This document shows, piece after piece, positions 9,229 through 17,713 of a stretch of DNA of 64,000 bases (the first letter of the stretch is position 1; every line of letters starts with the position of its first letter). Source of the stretch: Myxococcales bacterium (GTDB taxonomy: Bacteria; Myxococcota_A; Polyangia; Haliangiales; Haliangiaceae). Under the pieces are notes generated by a model, which was given only the letters and a program-made list of their open reading frames with translations, had not been told where the DNA came from and searched no databases. The stretch covers positions 877,545 to 941,544 of the forward strand of contig JADJGV010000034.1 in the NCBI GenBank assembly GCA_016707895.1, read 5' to 3'. A program made the translations under genes and the position numbers.

Positions 9229-10323
9229 TCAGGTCCGGCGGCCGGACAGCACGGTGAGCGCCGGCGCCGACGCCGGATCGGTGGCGTCGAAGCAGGCCTC
9301 GCAGACGCGGTTGACGCCGCGGAACGCGTCGAGCTCGATGCGCGGCGCGAGGTGTTCGGGCAGGGGCGGCTCGTCGCGCAGCAGATCGGTGGTCAGGTAC
9401 TTCTTGTTCGAGTCGGGGAACACCGTGACCACGACCGCGGCGTCGCCGAGCTGCTCGCGCAGGCGCACCGCCGCGAGGAAGTTGGCGCCCGACGAGATGC
9501 CGACGCCGAGGCCCTGGTGGGCGAGCGCCTGCGCCATGCGGATCGCGTCGCCGTCGTCGATCGCGATGACGGCGTCGAGGGCGTCGAGCTGCACGATCGG
9601 CGGGATGAACTCGTCGGAGATGCCCTGGATGCGGTGGCGGCCGACCTTGTGCCCGGTCGACAGCGTCGGCGAGTTGGCCGGCTCGACCGGGTGCACCTTG
9701 ATCCCGGGCACCTCGCGCTGCAGGTAGCGGCCGACGCCCATGATGGTGCCGCCGGTGCCGACGCCGGCGGTGAACGCGGTCGGGGCGAGTCCCTGCGAGC
9801 GGAGCTGCGCCAGCAACTCAGGGCCGGTGGAGATGGCGTGGGCCACCGGGTTCTCGTCGTTGGCGAACTGGCGGGGCAGGAACGCCCCCGGCGTCTGCGC
9901 GGCCAGCTCCTCGGCTAGCCGGATCGAGCCGAGGAAGCCGCCTTGCTCCTTCGACACCAGGTGGACCGCCGCGCCGAACGAGCGGATGAGCGCCTTGCGC
10001 TCCTCGCTCATCCAGTCGGGCATGAAGATCGCGACCGGGTGACCGAGCGCCCGGCCGATCGCGGCGAACGAGATGCCGGTGTTGCCGCTGGTCGCCTCGA
10101 TGATCAGCCCGCCCGGCCGCAGCGCGCCGGTCTCGATGGCGCGGCGCAGGATGTGCAACGCCATCCGGTCCTTGATCGATCCGGTGAGGTTGAGGTGCTC
10201 GGCCTTGGCGTAGACCGCGCGCAGCGGGCCGCCGTCGAGGCGGTACTCCACCGCGAGCAGCGGCGTGTTGCCGACCAGGACGCGCAGCCCGCGCAGGCGG
10301 TGGATGGTGCGATCTTCGAGCAC
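9229..10323 (-). CDS. PLP-dependent cysteine synthase family enzyme
   Basis: A 364-residue fold-type II PLP enzyme. VGNTPLL (17-23) and LNLTGSIKDRMA contain the Schiff-base lysine (Lys51); EATSGNTGISFA is the substrate/cofactor Asn loop; GVGTGGTIMGVGRYL binds the phosphate. These mark the cysteine synthase / cystathionine beta-synthase-like group, which makes cysteine from O-acetylserine (or O-phosphoserine) and sulfide. A non-standard C-terminal tail of about 40 residues has two cysteines (VCEACF) but no CBS pair. I prefer GTG 10323, which has GGAGG four bases upstream; ATG 10359 would add 12 residues but lacks a ribosome site. Not linked to other sulfur genes here. Confidence 0.92.
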   Translation of the reverse strand: MLEDRTIHRLRGLRVLVGNTPLLAVEYRLDGGPLRAVYAKAEHLNLTGSIKDRMALHILRRAIETGALRPGGLIIEATSGNTGISFAAIGRALGHPVAIFMPDWMSEERKALIRSFGAAVHLVSKEQGGFLGSIRLAEELAAQTPGAFLPRQFANDENPVAHAISTGPELLAQLRSQGLAPTAFTAGVGTGGTIMGVGRYLQREVPGIKVHPVEPANSPTLSTGHKVGRHRIQGISDEFIPPIVQLDALDAVIAIDDGDAIRMAQALAHQGLGVGISSGANFLAAVRLREQLGDAAVVVTVFPDSNKKYLTTDLLRDEPPLPEHLAPRIELDAFRGVNRVCEACFDATDPASAPALTVLSGRRT

Positions 10324-10405
10324 GGGGCCTCCGCGGACAGCATACCGCCCCGGGGGCATCGCATCGACGGGCCGGGCTGTCTCGGCTGCGGGAGGCCGGG
10401 GCGGC

Positions 10406-11179
10406 CTACTTCGACGCGCCCGCGTCGGCGGCGCTGTCGTACTGCGCCTCGCAGCTGGCGGCGACCGTCGGGTTGGTGAGCTTGCACTGCTCGATGCCGA
10501 GCCGCCGCACCTGGGCTGGCGTGAACTGGTCGACGCAGAGCACGAGCTTGTCGCCCGACATCGAGCATGCGATCGCTGGCTTGGTCCAGGCGTCCTCCTT
10601 GCAGAGCCGTTCGATCAGCGCGGCGTCGGCGGCGGCCTGCTCCCTCACCCACGCGATCTCGGAGGCGCGCTCGTCCTTCAGGGCCAGCGCGGCGATCGCC
10701 TCGCAAGTGGGCTCGGGCCGCGGCTCGCCGGCGGCGGCGACGGCGCCGAGGACGCCGAGCATGGTCGAGCCGACGTCGACCATGTCGCCGAGGACGGCCT
10801 GTTGGCCCTCGCCGTAGGCCCGCTGCATCGCGGTGGCGACGTGGTCGCGCTGGGCGGCGGTGAGCATGGCCTGGCAGCGCGCGGGGGGGGCGCCCGGCTT
10901 GACCGCGGCGATGCACGCGCGCAGCTCCGGTGACCATGCGTCGTCCTGACACACCTGGCGCAGGGCCGCCGCGACGCGTTCCCCGATCAGCGCGGCGTTG
11001 CGCTGCTGGCTGGCGGACATGTCCTTGGCGGCCTTGCCCTGGACCTTGACCTGACCAGCCTTGGCGGCGATCTCGTCGCAGCTCGCCGGCCTGGCGGCGC
11101 CGGCCGGGTCGTGCTTCTTGCAGCCCCCGGCGACCGCGCCGGTCAGGAGCCCCACGCTGAGTACCATCGAGAACTTCAT
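10406..11179 (-). CDS. Cys-containing lipoprotein, 257 aa
   Basis: ATG 11179 is preceded by GGAGGAGG at the right distance. The product begins MKFSMVLSVGLLTGAVAGGC, a clear lipoprotein signal with Cys20 as the acylation site, followed by KKHDPAG. The mature part is helical with paired cysteines (PASCDEIAAK, VCQDDAWSPELRAC and, again, LCKEDAWTKPAIAC), suggesting an internal duplication: the motif C-x-DAW-x-P-x2-x-A-C occurs twice, near residues 75-90 and 190-205. I do not recognise the family. Likely anchored in the outer membrane, facing the periplasm. It lies 47 bp upstream of the end of no other gene on its strand, so it is probably transcribed alone. Confidence 0.82.
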   Translation of the reverse strand: MKFSMVLSVGLLTGAVAGGCKKHDPAGAARPASCDEIAAKAGQVKVQGKAAKDMSASQQRNAALIGERVAAALRQVCQDDAWSPELRACIAAVKPGAPPARCQAMLTAAQRDHVATAMQRAYGEGQQAVLGDMVDVGSTMLGVLGAVAAAGEPRPEPTCEAIAALALKDERASEIAWVREQAAADAALIERLCKEDAWTKPAIACSMSGDKLVLCVDQFTPAQVRRLGIEQCKLTNPTVAASCEAQYDSAADAGASK

Positions 11180-11433
11180 CCGCGCTCCTCCTCCGCCCTC
11201 GACGTAGCCGCACGCGCCGCGGTGCATGCGAGGGCGACGCGCACCATCGCGGGTGCGGTCGACGAAGTCAACCGCGACGGTCGGGCGGCGTGAGGCCTGG
11301 GTGCGGCGCTCGCCGACGCCGGTCGGCGCGTCCGTCGGGGCGGTACGCGACCGCACGCGCGGTCTACGCCGGCGACGGTGCGATCATCGCGCACGAGGAC
11401 TCCACCGAGCGCATACTCGCGTTGGGGAATCGC

Positions 11434-12549
11434 ATGGACCGGATCCGCGCCGCGCGACGACGCATGCTGACGGCGACCCTGGCGCTGGTCGTCGCGGCGG
11501 GCGCGCCGACGCCCGCGCCGTCGGGGGCTGACGAGCTTGCGCCGCGCGAGGCCCCCGTGAGCCCGGGCGCGCGGCCCGCGGACGAGCCGGCTCTGCCGCC
11601 CGTGACGCCGTCGCTGGCGCAGCCCGACGCGCCGATCCAGCTCGCGTTCGTCGGTGACGTCATGTTCGGTCGCTACGTCGGAGGGCGCCTGCAGCCGATC
11701 CCGGCGAGCCCGCGGCTGCTGACCGGCGCGCGGGGGCCGCTGACCGCGGCCGATCTGGCCATCGCCAACCTCGAGACGCCGATCGTCGAGGCGCCGCCGC
11801 GCCGCGGGCCGCGCGAGCGCCGGCGCTTCGTCGGCCGCGCCGCCCACGTCGCGCTGCTGGCGGCCGCGGGCATCGACGCGGTCAGCCTCGCCAACAACCA
11901 CGCCGACGACATGGACGACGCCGGCGCCGCCGCCACGGTCGCGATCCTGGCGCGGCACGGCGTCACCGCGCTCGGCGCCGCGGTCGCGACGCCGCCCGCG
12001 GTCCGCGTCGAGACCCTCGCGGCCAGCGGGTGGCGCCTCGCGATCGTCGCGGTCACGACGGTGCGCAACCGCAGCCAGCGCGCGGGCGCGCTCGAGTTGC
12101 CGTACCTGGCGCCCGCCGACCTGGCCACCGTCGCCGCGCCGGTGATCGCGCGCGCCCGTCAGGACCACCACCGGGTGATCGTGCTGGTGCACTGGGGCGC
12201 CGAGGGGCGCCACCACCCCGCGCCGTGGCAGCGCCAGGCGGCCCACGCGCTGGTCGACGCCGGCGCCGACCTCGTGATCGGCAGCCACCCGCACGTGTTG
12301 CAGCCGATCGAGCGCTACCGCGACGGCGTCATCGCCTACTCGCTGGGCAACTTCGTCTTCGACAACCGCGCGCCGCGGCAGTCGCGCACCGCGGTGCTGA
12401 CGATCGGGCTCACGCCGGGCGAGCCCTGCGCCGCCGTGGGGGTCACGCCGATGGCGCTCGGGCCCGGCTACCGGCCGCGCCCCGCGGGGCGCGCCGACGC
12501 GCGGCTGGTGCGCGCGGCGCTGGGCACGGTCGCGCCGTGCGCCCGCTGA
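11434..12549 (+). CDS. CapA-family (poly-gamma-glutamate synthesis-type) phosphoesterase
   Basis: The 371-residue protein has an N-terminal signal-like helix (MLTATLALVVAAGAPT), a Pro-rich linker to residue 65, and a full CapA domain (PF09587): AFVGDVMFGR, ADLAIANLETPI, AVSLANNHADDM, VIVLVHWGAEGRH and VIGSHPHVLQPIE. These are the metal-binding motifs of the calcineurin-like CapA/PgsA fold. Family members take part in capsule poly-gamma-glutamate production or act as exported phosphoesterases; with no capB/capC homologues nearby, an isolated periplasmic hydrolase is more likely. ATG 11434 was chosen; a GTG at 11290 would put 48 non-signal residues first. Confidence 0.9.
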   Translation: MDRIRAARRRMLTATLALVVAAGAPTPAPSGADELAPREAPVSPGARPADEPALPPVTPSLAQPDAPIQLAFVGDVMFGRYVGGRLQPIPASPRLLTGARGPLTAADLAIANLETPIVEAPPRRGPRERRRFVGRAAHVALLAAAGIDAVSLANNHADDMDDAGAAATVAILARHGVTALGAAVATPPAVRVETLAASGWRLAIVAVTTVRNRSQRAGALELPYLAPADLATVAAPVIARARQDHHRVIVLVHWGAEGRHHPAPWQRQAAHALVDAGADLVIGSHPHVLQPIERYRDGVIAYSLGNFVFDNRAPRQSRTAVLTIGLTPGEPCAAVGVTPMALGPGYRPRPAGRADARLVRAALGTVAPCAR

Positions 12550-12564
12550 TCCACGTCGGAGCGC

Positions 12565-13026
12565 CTACTCGACGCTGACGCTCACCTCGACGCCCTTGCA
12601 CGGGACGGTCTCGGTGATCTGCAGGAACGAGCCGCCCTCCTGACCGGTGACGTCGAACACGATCGGCCCGCCGGCGACCTCGATGTCGCCCTTCATCTGG
12701 CCGTCGACCGCGCCGCCGCTGGCCTTCAGGTAGGCCGTGCCCAGGCCGGCGCCCTCGGGGCCGGTGCCGGTGATGATGATCTTGACCGGCTCGTCGGTCG
12801 GGATGTCGAACTTGGCGTAGCCGGTGGCCCGGCACGGCGCGGTGAACGTGAAGGTGTCGCCCCGGTGATACAGCGGCGCGTCGGCCATGGTGTCGCCGAT
12901 GCCCGACGCGGCCTCGCCGCCACCGCCGCCGCCCGCGGTCGCCTTCTTGCCGAGCATGCTGCAGCCCGTGGTCAGAGAGATCAGGAGAGCCCCGGCGGCC
13001 AGGGCGCGCTTCGCAGTGATGGTCAT
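12565..13026 (-). CDS. Small Gly-rich lipoprotein, 153 aa
   Basis: Signal MTITAKRALAAGALLISLTTG followed by Cys22 and SMLGKKA gives a lipoprotein. A glycine run (residues about 32-37) links to a beta-rich domain: GDTFTFTAPCRATGYAKFD, PVKIIITGTGPEG and a closing strand with ITETVPCKGVEVSVSVE; two cysteines may form a disulfide. The single-domain jelly-roll-like pattern resembles periplasmic binding or adhesin pieces, but no family is recognised. It converges on the CapA gene with only 15 bp between stops. The start at 13026 is the first Met that gives a proper signal peptide. Confidence 0.8.
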   Translation of the reverse strand: MTITAKRALAAGALLISLTTGCSMLGKKATAGGGGGGEAASGIGDTMADAPLYHRGDTFTFTAPCRATGYAKFDIPTDEPVKIIITGTGPEGAGLGTAYLKASGGAVDGQMKGDIEVAGGPIVFDVTGQEGGSFLQITETVPCKGVEVSVSVE

Positions 13027-13146
13027 GCTCGGGTAGAGGATCGGCTGGCAGAAACGTGACGCGCGGGGCTGCCGATTTCGGTAAGCCGGGGCGGGCCGCC
13101 GGGGCTCTATCATCCGTCGCCTCGCGACGAGGCGCGGAGGTCAACC

Positions 13147-14655
13147 GTGAGGCATCGACGGAGTTGCGGTCGCGCCCGCTGGGCCCTGGCCGGCGCGCTC
13201 ACCGCGGCGGCGTGTGCGGGCCAGCCGACGTCGCTGGTGGCCCCCGCCACCGCGCCCGCCCCGCGGCCCGACGAGGCGCGCGCGGCCGGTGGGTTCATGC
13301 TGCTCACCGACGTGCCGGGCGTGGCGCCGGGCGGCATGTGGCCGATCGCGCTCGGCGGCGCGGGCTTCATCGCCGCGGGCGGCCGCCTGGCGACGGTGTC
13401 CGTGGGGCGCGTGGCGCTGGTGGAGCCGGCCCAGGCCGCGGACTGGATGTGCGTCGCCGCCGACGGCCAGCGCACGCTGGTCGTGGATCGCGAGGCGGTG
13501 CTGCAGGCGCCGCGGTTCGGTGCCCCGCTGGCGCGGCTGGGCGAGCTCCGCGATCTCGTCGGCGGCGACACCGTCATCTACGAGCAGGACGGCGTGGTGC
13601 AGACCGCGACCTGCGCGGGCGAGCCTGCAGGGCCGGCGGAGATGCGCCCCGACCTGGTCGCCGCGCGCGCGGTCACCGCGACGTCGATCGTCGCGCCGGC
13701 CGCCGACAGCGACGGCGAGCTGATCGGCCTGGACCTCGGCGGGGCCGATCCGGCGGCGCGTCGCTGGACGCGGATCGGCCGCTATCACGGGTGCGCGCCG
13801 ATCGCCCTGCGCGCGGCGCTGTTCGAGTGCACGCGCGACGGCCGCGCCGTCGTGGTGCGGGTCGATCCCGACGGCGAGGCGCGCGAGGAGCGCGCGGTGG
13901 TGGAGGACCCCGCGCGCAACGACCTGCGGGCCGGCATCGACGTGGTGTCGCCGGAGGTGGCGATGAGCGGCGACGGCGGCGTCGCGGGCCTGGGCGGCTG
14001 CGACGGGGCGCGGCGCCACGCCGCGTGCGTGCGCCAGCCCGACGGGACCTGGGCGACGGTCGCCGCCCCGGCCGCGCTGCGCGATGCGATGGTGCGGTTC
14101 CACCCGTTCACGCCGGACTACGGCCCCCGCGGCGCCCCGCCGATGCTGCTGCCATCGCCGGCCGGTGAGCTGTTCGCGGTCTTCACGCCGCGCCGCGATC
14201 GCGACCAGCGGGTGATCGCGCGGGTCGGCGGGCGCGCCGCGGTCGCCGTGCGCGGGCTGCCCGACTGGTTCTTCGCCGACGGCGCGGCGACCGATCCGGC
14301 GAGCTGGACCACGAGCGCCGGCGGGCTCCGCGCCTGGCCGCTGGCCCGGGGCACCGGCGCGGCCGTCGCGACGTGCGGGATCGACATCGATCTGCGGGGG
14401 GCGGCCACGGCGGCGTGTCGGCCCGGGCCGGTGTGGGCCAGCGGCGCCGACGGCGTGCAGCGGCGGCCCGACGGCAGCTTCGTCGAGACCACCGACGCCG
14501 GCCGCACCTGGCAGCCGCTCACGCTGCCGCCCGGCTGGGACGCGGCCGGGGCACGCGTCGAGTGCTTCGCGCTGGGCTGCGCCTTCGGGATCTACCTGCG
14601 GTTGGGCTGGTCACCGCGCCGCGGGATCGTCGCCGCGCGCCGCGAGGGCGCGTAG
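13147..14655 (+). CDS. Beta-propeller-like lipoprotein, 502 aa
   Basis: Starts with GTG 13147, with GGAGG six to seven bases upstream. The N-terminus RWALAGALTAAACAGQP has a lipobox with Cys23. The mature protein is strand-rich with repeating DG/GG turns (AADGQRTLVVDREAV, GDTVIYEQDGVVQ, DGRAVVVRVDPDGEARE), consistent with a propeller; the C-terminus has paired cysteines and the phrase ETTDAGRTWQPLTLP, a pattern seen in BNR/sialidase-like and photosystem-stability-type propellers. I infer an outer-membrane-anchored surface or periplasmic propeller of unknown ligand. Standing alone; the divergent lipoprotein gene at 12565-13026 begins 120 bp upstream. Confidence 0.78.
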   Translation: MRHRRSCGRARWALAGALTAAACAGQPTSLVAPATAPAPRPDEARAAGGFMLLTDVPGVAPGGMWPIALGGAGFIAAGGRLATVSVGRVALVEPAQAADWMCVAADGQRTLVVDREAVLQAPRFGAPLARLGELRDLVGGDTVIYEQDGVVQTATCAGEPAGPAEMRPDLVAARAVTATSIVAPAADSDGELIGLDLGGADPAARRWTRIGRYHGCAPIALRAALFECTRDGRAVVVRVDPDGEAREERAVVEDPARNDLRAGIDVVSPEVAMSGDGGVAGLGGCDGARRHAACVRQPDGTWATVAAPAALRDAMVRFHPFTPDYGPRGAPPMLLPSPAGELFAVFTPRRDRDQRVIARVGGRAAVAVRGLPDWFFADGAATDPASWTTSAGGLRAWPLARGTGAAVATCGIDIDLRGAATAACRPGPVWASGADGVQRRPDGSFVETTDAGRTWQPLTLPPGWDAAGARVECFALGCAFGIYLRLGWSPRRGIVAARREGA

Positions 14656-14675
14656 CGCACGCGCTCGTCGTGGCC

Positions 14676-15158
14676 TCAGCCCGCGGCCTCGCCGGCGAGG
14701 TACTCGGCCAGTTTGTCCATCGTGCCGTTGCCGATCTCGACCGCGCCGAAGCCGATCACCGCGTCGCGCCGCGCCTTGGTCGGGTGGAGCTGGCGCAGCG
14801 TCAGCACGGTCTTGCCGTTGCTCTGGGCGTCGAGCGTGATCGTCACGCGGAACACGTCGGGGGCGTCGTCCCGGTCGGCGCCGTGATCGAACACCAGCCG
14901 CGACGGCGCGGTGATCTCGAGGAAGGTGATCCGGTTGTCGTAGATGACGCCGTTGTCGCCGACGAAGTCGAACCGCAGCGCGCCGCCGACGCGGATGTCG
15001 GCGTGGCGGATCCGGCAGTGGAAGCCGCGCGGCGCGAACCACGCGCCGACCCGCTCGGCCTCGGTCCACGCGCGGAACACGCGCTCGCGCGGCGCGTCGA
15101 GCACGCGCGTGAGCACCACCTCGCGCGCCATGTCCCAGGTCGGATCGGGGGTCGTCAT
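14676..15158 (-). CDS. SRPBCC / AHSA1-type (activator of Hsp90-like) domain protein
   Basis: The 160-residue protein shows the AHSA1 (PF08327) pattern: VLTRVLDAPRERVFRAWTEAE, then a Trp-Phe-x-P motif (AWFAPRGFHCRI), GGALRFDF and a C-terminal helix (GNGTMDKLAEYLAG). Such stand-alone START-like domains bind hydrophobic ligands and are very often paired with an ArsR repressor. Its ATG overlaps the stop of the ArsR gene in an ATGA overlap (15155-15158), so the two are translationally coupled in one operon with ArsR first. Length is normal for the family (about 150-165). Confidence 0.92.
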   Translation of the reverse strand: MTTPDPTWDMAREVVLTRVLDAPRERVFRAWTEAERVGAWFAPRGFHCRIRHADIRVGGALRFDFVGDNGVIYDNRITFLEITAPSRLVFDHGADRDDAPDVFRVTITLDAQSNGKTVLTLRQLHPTKARRDAVIGFGAVEIGNGTMDKLAEYLAGEAAG

Positions 15159-15481
15159 GCGTCGGTCTCCTTGAGGTAGTCGGCCAGGCGATCGAGCCGC
15201 TCGTCCCACGCGCGGCGGGTGTGCTCGGCCCACCGGGTGACGTCGTCGAGCGCCGCGGCGCGCAGCGCGCACGGACGCTTCTTCGCGTCGCGGCTGCGCG
15301 TGATCAGGCCCGCGCGCTCGAGCACCTTCAGGTGTCGCGAGATCGCCGGCAGGCTCATCGCGAACGGCGCCGCGAGCTCGGTCACCGACGCGTCGCCGCG
15401 CGCCAGCCGCGCGACGATCGCGCGGCGGGTCGGATCGGCCAGCGCCGCGAACGTGCGGTCGAGCGTGGGGTCGGATTGCAT
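15155..15481 (-). CDS. ArsR family transcriptional repressor
   Basis: 108 residues with a winged helix: LDRTFAALADPTRRAIVARL, VTELAAPFAMSLPAISRHLKVL (recognition helix LPAISRHLKVLE) and the wing LITRSRDAKKRP. No metal-binding ELCVCDL motif is present, so this is the non-metal ArsR type usually coupled to AHSA1 proteins. ATG 15481 (MQSDPTLDR) matches the usual short N-terminus; a TTG at 15505 would add eight residues. The last four bases overlap the AHSA1 gene. The palindromic site at 15511-15526, 30 bp upstream, is the probable autoregulatory operator. Confidence 0.94.
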   Translation of the reverse strand: MQSDPTLDRTFAALADPTRRAIVARLARGDASVTELAAPFAMSLPAISRHLKVLERAGLITRSRDAKKRPCALRAAALDDVTRWAEHTRRAWDERLDRLADYLKETDA

Positions 15482-15510
15482 CGCCTGAATTCCCTGTGTC
15501 TTCAAATCAG

Positions 15511-15526
15511 TTAACGCGATGGTTAA
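15511..15526. promoter_or_regulatory. Palindromic operator candidate for the ArsR/AHSA1 operon
   Basis: TTAAC-6 bases-GTTAA forms a perfect inverted repeat in an island of A/T bases inside otherwise extremely GC-rich DNA, 30 bp upstream of the ArsR start. Position, symmetry and spacing fit a dimeric winged-helix operator overlapping the promoter. Role inferred from position only. Confidence 0.6.
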
Positions 15527-15580
15527 GTCATGTCAAGGACGATCTGGCCCCTGCGCGGCCCGGTGGCGCGCCGCGGCTCC

Positions 15581-16723
15581 TCAGCGGCTGACGACGATCA
15601 GCGTGGCGCCGTCGGCGGTCACGGCGGTGCACGCCTCGGGCGCGAGGCGCAGCTCGCCGAGGTCGTCGAGCCGGTCGGCGCTGGCGTCGCACACCAGCAG
15701 GCGCGGGCCGGCCAGCACGACGCGATGGCCGGGCGCGTAGTGGACCCGGCGCTCGTCGATGGCCGGGACCGCGTGGACGGCGGCGCTGACGGTGCGGCCG
15801 TCGCGCGGGTCGAGCCGGCGCGCGATCAGCACGAGCGGCGCGTCGCCGATCGCCGCGTCGAGCTGCGCCGCCAGCGCGGGCTCCTCCGCGCGCAGGTGCG
15901 CGAGCGCGTCGCCGGCGTCCTGAGTCAGCGCCGCGCGCTGCTCAAGACACGCGCTCGTGAGATCGCCCGTGGCCGCGTCGACGTGCGCCGCCAGCAGCGT
16001 GTTGGAGGCGAGCGGCTCGACGGCGCGGACCAGCGGTAGCGGAAAGCCGGGCGCCGCCGGACCCGCCGCGGCGCCGGCCCGGGTCCACGGCGTCGCGTCG
16101 TAGATGCGCACCTCGTAGGGCCAGGCCCAGACGCAGCCGAACGTCACCAGGCGCGCGCCATCGAGCGCGAGCCGGAAGTCGACGTGGCAGAAGTCGGTCG
16201 ACGTCTGCTCGTCGAACCGGCCCAGCACCTCGCCGCCCGCCGCGTCGAGCATGCGCACGCTCATGTAGCCGGGCGCCGCGACGAACAGCGCCTCGCGTCC
16301 GTCGGGGAGCACGTCGAAGCACGGCCGCGCGGTGCCGTAGCCTGCCTCGAGCTCGCTGACGATCCGCCCGCCGTCGAGATCGACCAGCCGGCCGTGGGCG
16401 CCGTCGACGAACGCGGAGCGCCCCGACGGCGAGGCGGTGAGCTCCGGCGCCTCGAGCGCCGGCGGGAGCGCGACGCGCGCCGCGCACCGCCAGCGATCGT
16501 CGCCGCGTTCCCAGCGCGCCACGACGCCGGCCGCGTCGAGCGCCACCAGCCCGCGCCGGGTCGCGGCGGCGGCGACGACGCCGGGCAGCTCGAGCGCCAC
16601 CGCGGGCTCACCGCGGACGTCGACCACGCGCGCCCCGTCGCCCAGCAGCGCGACGAAGCCGTCGTCGAGCACCACCGGCGCGGCCGGCGGCCCGCCGCCC
16701 GATCGTAGCTCCACGATCCGCAT
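15581..16723 (-). CDS. Cytoplasmic beta-propeller-like protein, 380 aa
   Basis: Starts at ATG 16723 with MRIVELRSGGG, without a signal peptide. The body is built of short strand pairs with repeated motifs such as GLVALDAAGVVARWERGD, GRSAFVDGAHGRLVDLDGG and HRVVLAGPRLLVCDASAD, a WD40/PQQ-like propeller pattern with about six blades. A middle region (EALFVAAPGYMSVRMLD, RFDEQTSTDFCHVDFRLALDG) resembles uncharacterised propellers in other Myxococcota. No enzyme motif is visible. It lies between the ArsR leader and the OmpW gene but is not close enough to either for obvious coupling. Confidence 0.75.
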   Translation of the reverse strand: MRIVELRSGGGPPAAPVVLDDGFVALLGDGARVVDVRGEPAVALELPGVVAAAATRRGLVALDAAGVVARWERGDDRWRCAARVALPPALEAPELTASPSGRSAFVDGAHGRLVDLDGGRIVSELEAGYGTARPCFDVLPDGREALFVAAPGYMSVRMLDAAGGEVLGRFDEQTSTDFCHVDFRLALDGARLVTFGCVWAWPYEVRIYDATPWTRAGAAAGPAAPGFPLPLVRAVEPLASNTLLAAHVDAATGDLTSACLEQRAALTQDAGDALAHLRAEEPALAAQLDAAIGDAPLVLIARRLDPRDGRTVSAAVHAVPAIDERRVHYAPGHRVVLAGPRLLVCDASADRLDDLGELRLAPEACTAVTADGATLIVVSR

Positions 16724-16783
16724 CGCCCTAGCTGACCATGCCAGCGCGCCGCGCGTCGACCGCGGCGCTGCGCGAGTCGACGA

Positions 16784-17713
16784 TCAGAAGTTGACGCCGG
16801 CGCCGGCGGTCACGAGCACGGGTCGCGCCACGACGTCGACCGAGACCGCGCCGACGTGGACCGACTCGTAGAGCGGGAACGCGGGGGTCCGCACGTGGAT
16901 GTTGTCGACGCGCGCGGCGATGGCGTAGCCGCTGAGCGCCTTGACGTCGAGGGTGGCGTGGACGCGCCCGGCCACCCGCACGTCGAGGCCGAGCTGCCCC
17001 ACCGCCGAGACCGCGTCGTCGATCGCGAGGTGCGGCGTCGCGACCTCGGTCAAGATCGGGTTGGTGATCGTCGCGTCGTAGGCGTGGAAGTAGCTGACGC
17101 CGACGCCGACGTAGGGGCGCACGCGGTGGCCGCGGCGTGCGCGGTACACGACCGTGACGATCGGCGGCAGCGCCTTGGTCCGGCCGAGCTCGGGGCCCAG
17201 CGGCGGGATGCCGGTGGGGACGGTGTCGAGCACCATCGGCGCGAGCGACTGCTCGGCGATGGTGCCCTTGGCCCGCAGCTCGAACGTCACCGGCGGCGCC
17301 AGCACGGTCTCGACGCCGAGCTCGCCCTCCCAGGCCGGGACGGCGTAGCCGACCAGCAGCGCCGGCGTGGTGATCGAGGTGAGGTCGGTGGACGAGCCCG
17401 CGATCGGGCCGTTCTCGACGGCGAGGCTGGCGGGGCCGGCGACGCCGGACAGCACGACCGCCCCGCTCGAGGCGTGCGGCGTGACGTGCAGGATACCGGC
17501 GCGCAGGTGCCAGGTGCCCCGGCGGGGCGTGGGCCCAGCGCCGTGCCGGCGGCGGCGGGGGCCGGGGGCGGGCGCCGGTTCGGGCGGCCCGGCGTCGACC
17601 GCCGGCTGCCCATCCTCGTCCTCGAGGACGATATCGTCGAGGTCGATCGGCGCCTCGGCGAGCGCGGTCGCCGCGGTCGCCGCCAGCGCGACAAAGATGC
17701 CGGCGGCGCGCAT
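16784..17713 (-). CDS. OmpW-type outer membrane beta-barrel protein
   Basis: 309 residues: signal peptide MRAAGIFVALAATAATALA, an acidic/Pro-rich linker (residues 20-55), then eight-strand barrel features. OmpW/AlkL marks are GTWHLRAGILHVTPHASSG, a second strand with PALLVGYAVPAWEGELGVE, LPPIVTVVYR, and VRPYVGVGVSYFHAYDA; it ends in a terminal aromatic (GAGVNF), typical for barrel assembly. OmpW-type proteins pass small hydrophobic compounds across the outer membrane. Its ATG overlaps the TGA of the 994-aa lipoprotein gene (TGATG), so the two are co-translated and probably work together at the cell surface. The linker is longer than in usual OmpW (about 200-250 aa). Confidence 0.88.
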   Translation of the reverse strand: MRAAGIFVALAATAATALAEAPIDLDDIVLEDEDGQPAVDAGPPEPAPAPGPRRRRHGAGPTPRRGTWHLRAGILHVTPHASSGAVVLSGVAGPASLAVENGPIAGSSTDLTSITTPALLVGYAVPAWEGELGVETVLAPPVTFELRAKGTIAEQSLAPMVLDTVPTGIPPLGPELGRTKALPPIVTVVYRARRGHRVRPYVGVGVSYFHAYDATITNPILTEVATPHLAIDDAVSAVGQLGLDVRVAGRVHATLDVKALSGYAIAARVDNIHVRTPAFPLYESVHVGAVSVDVVARPVLVTAGAGVNF

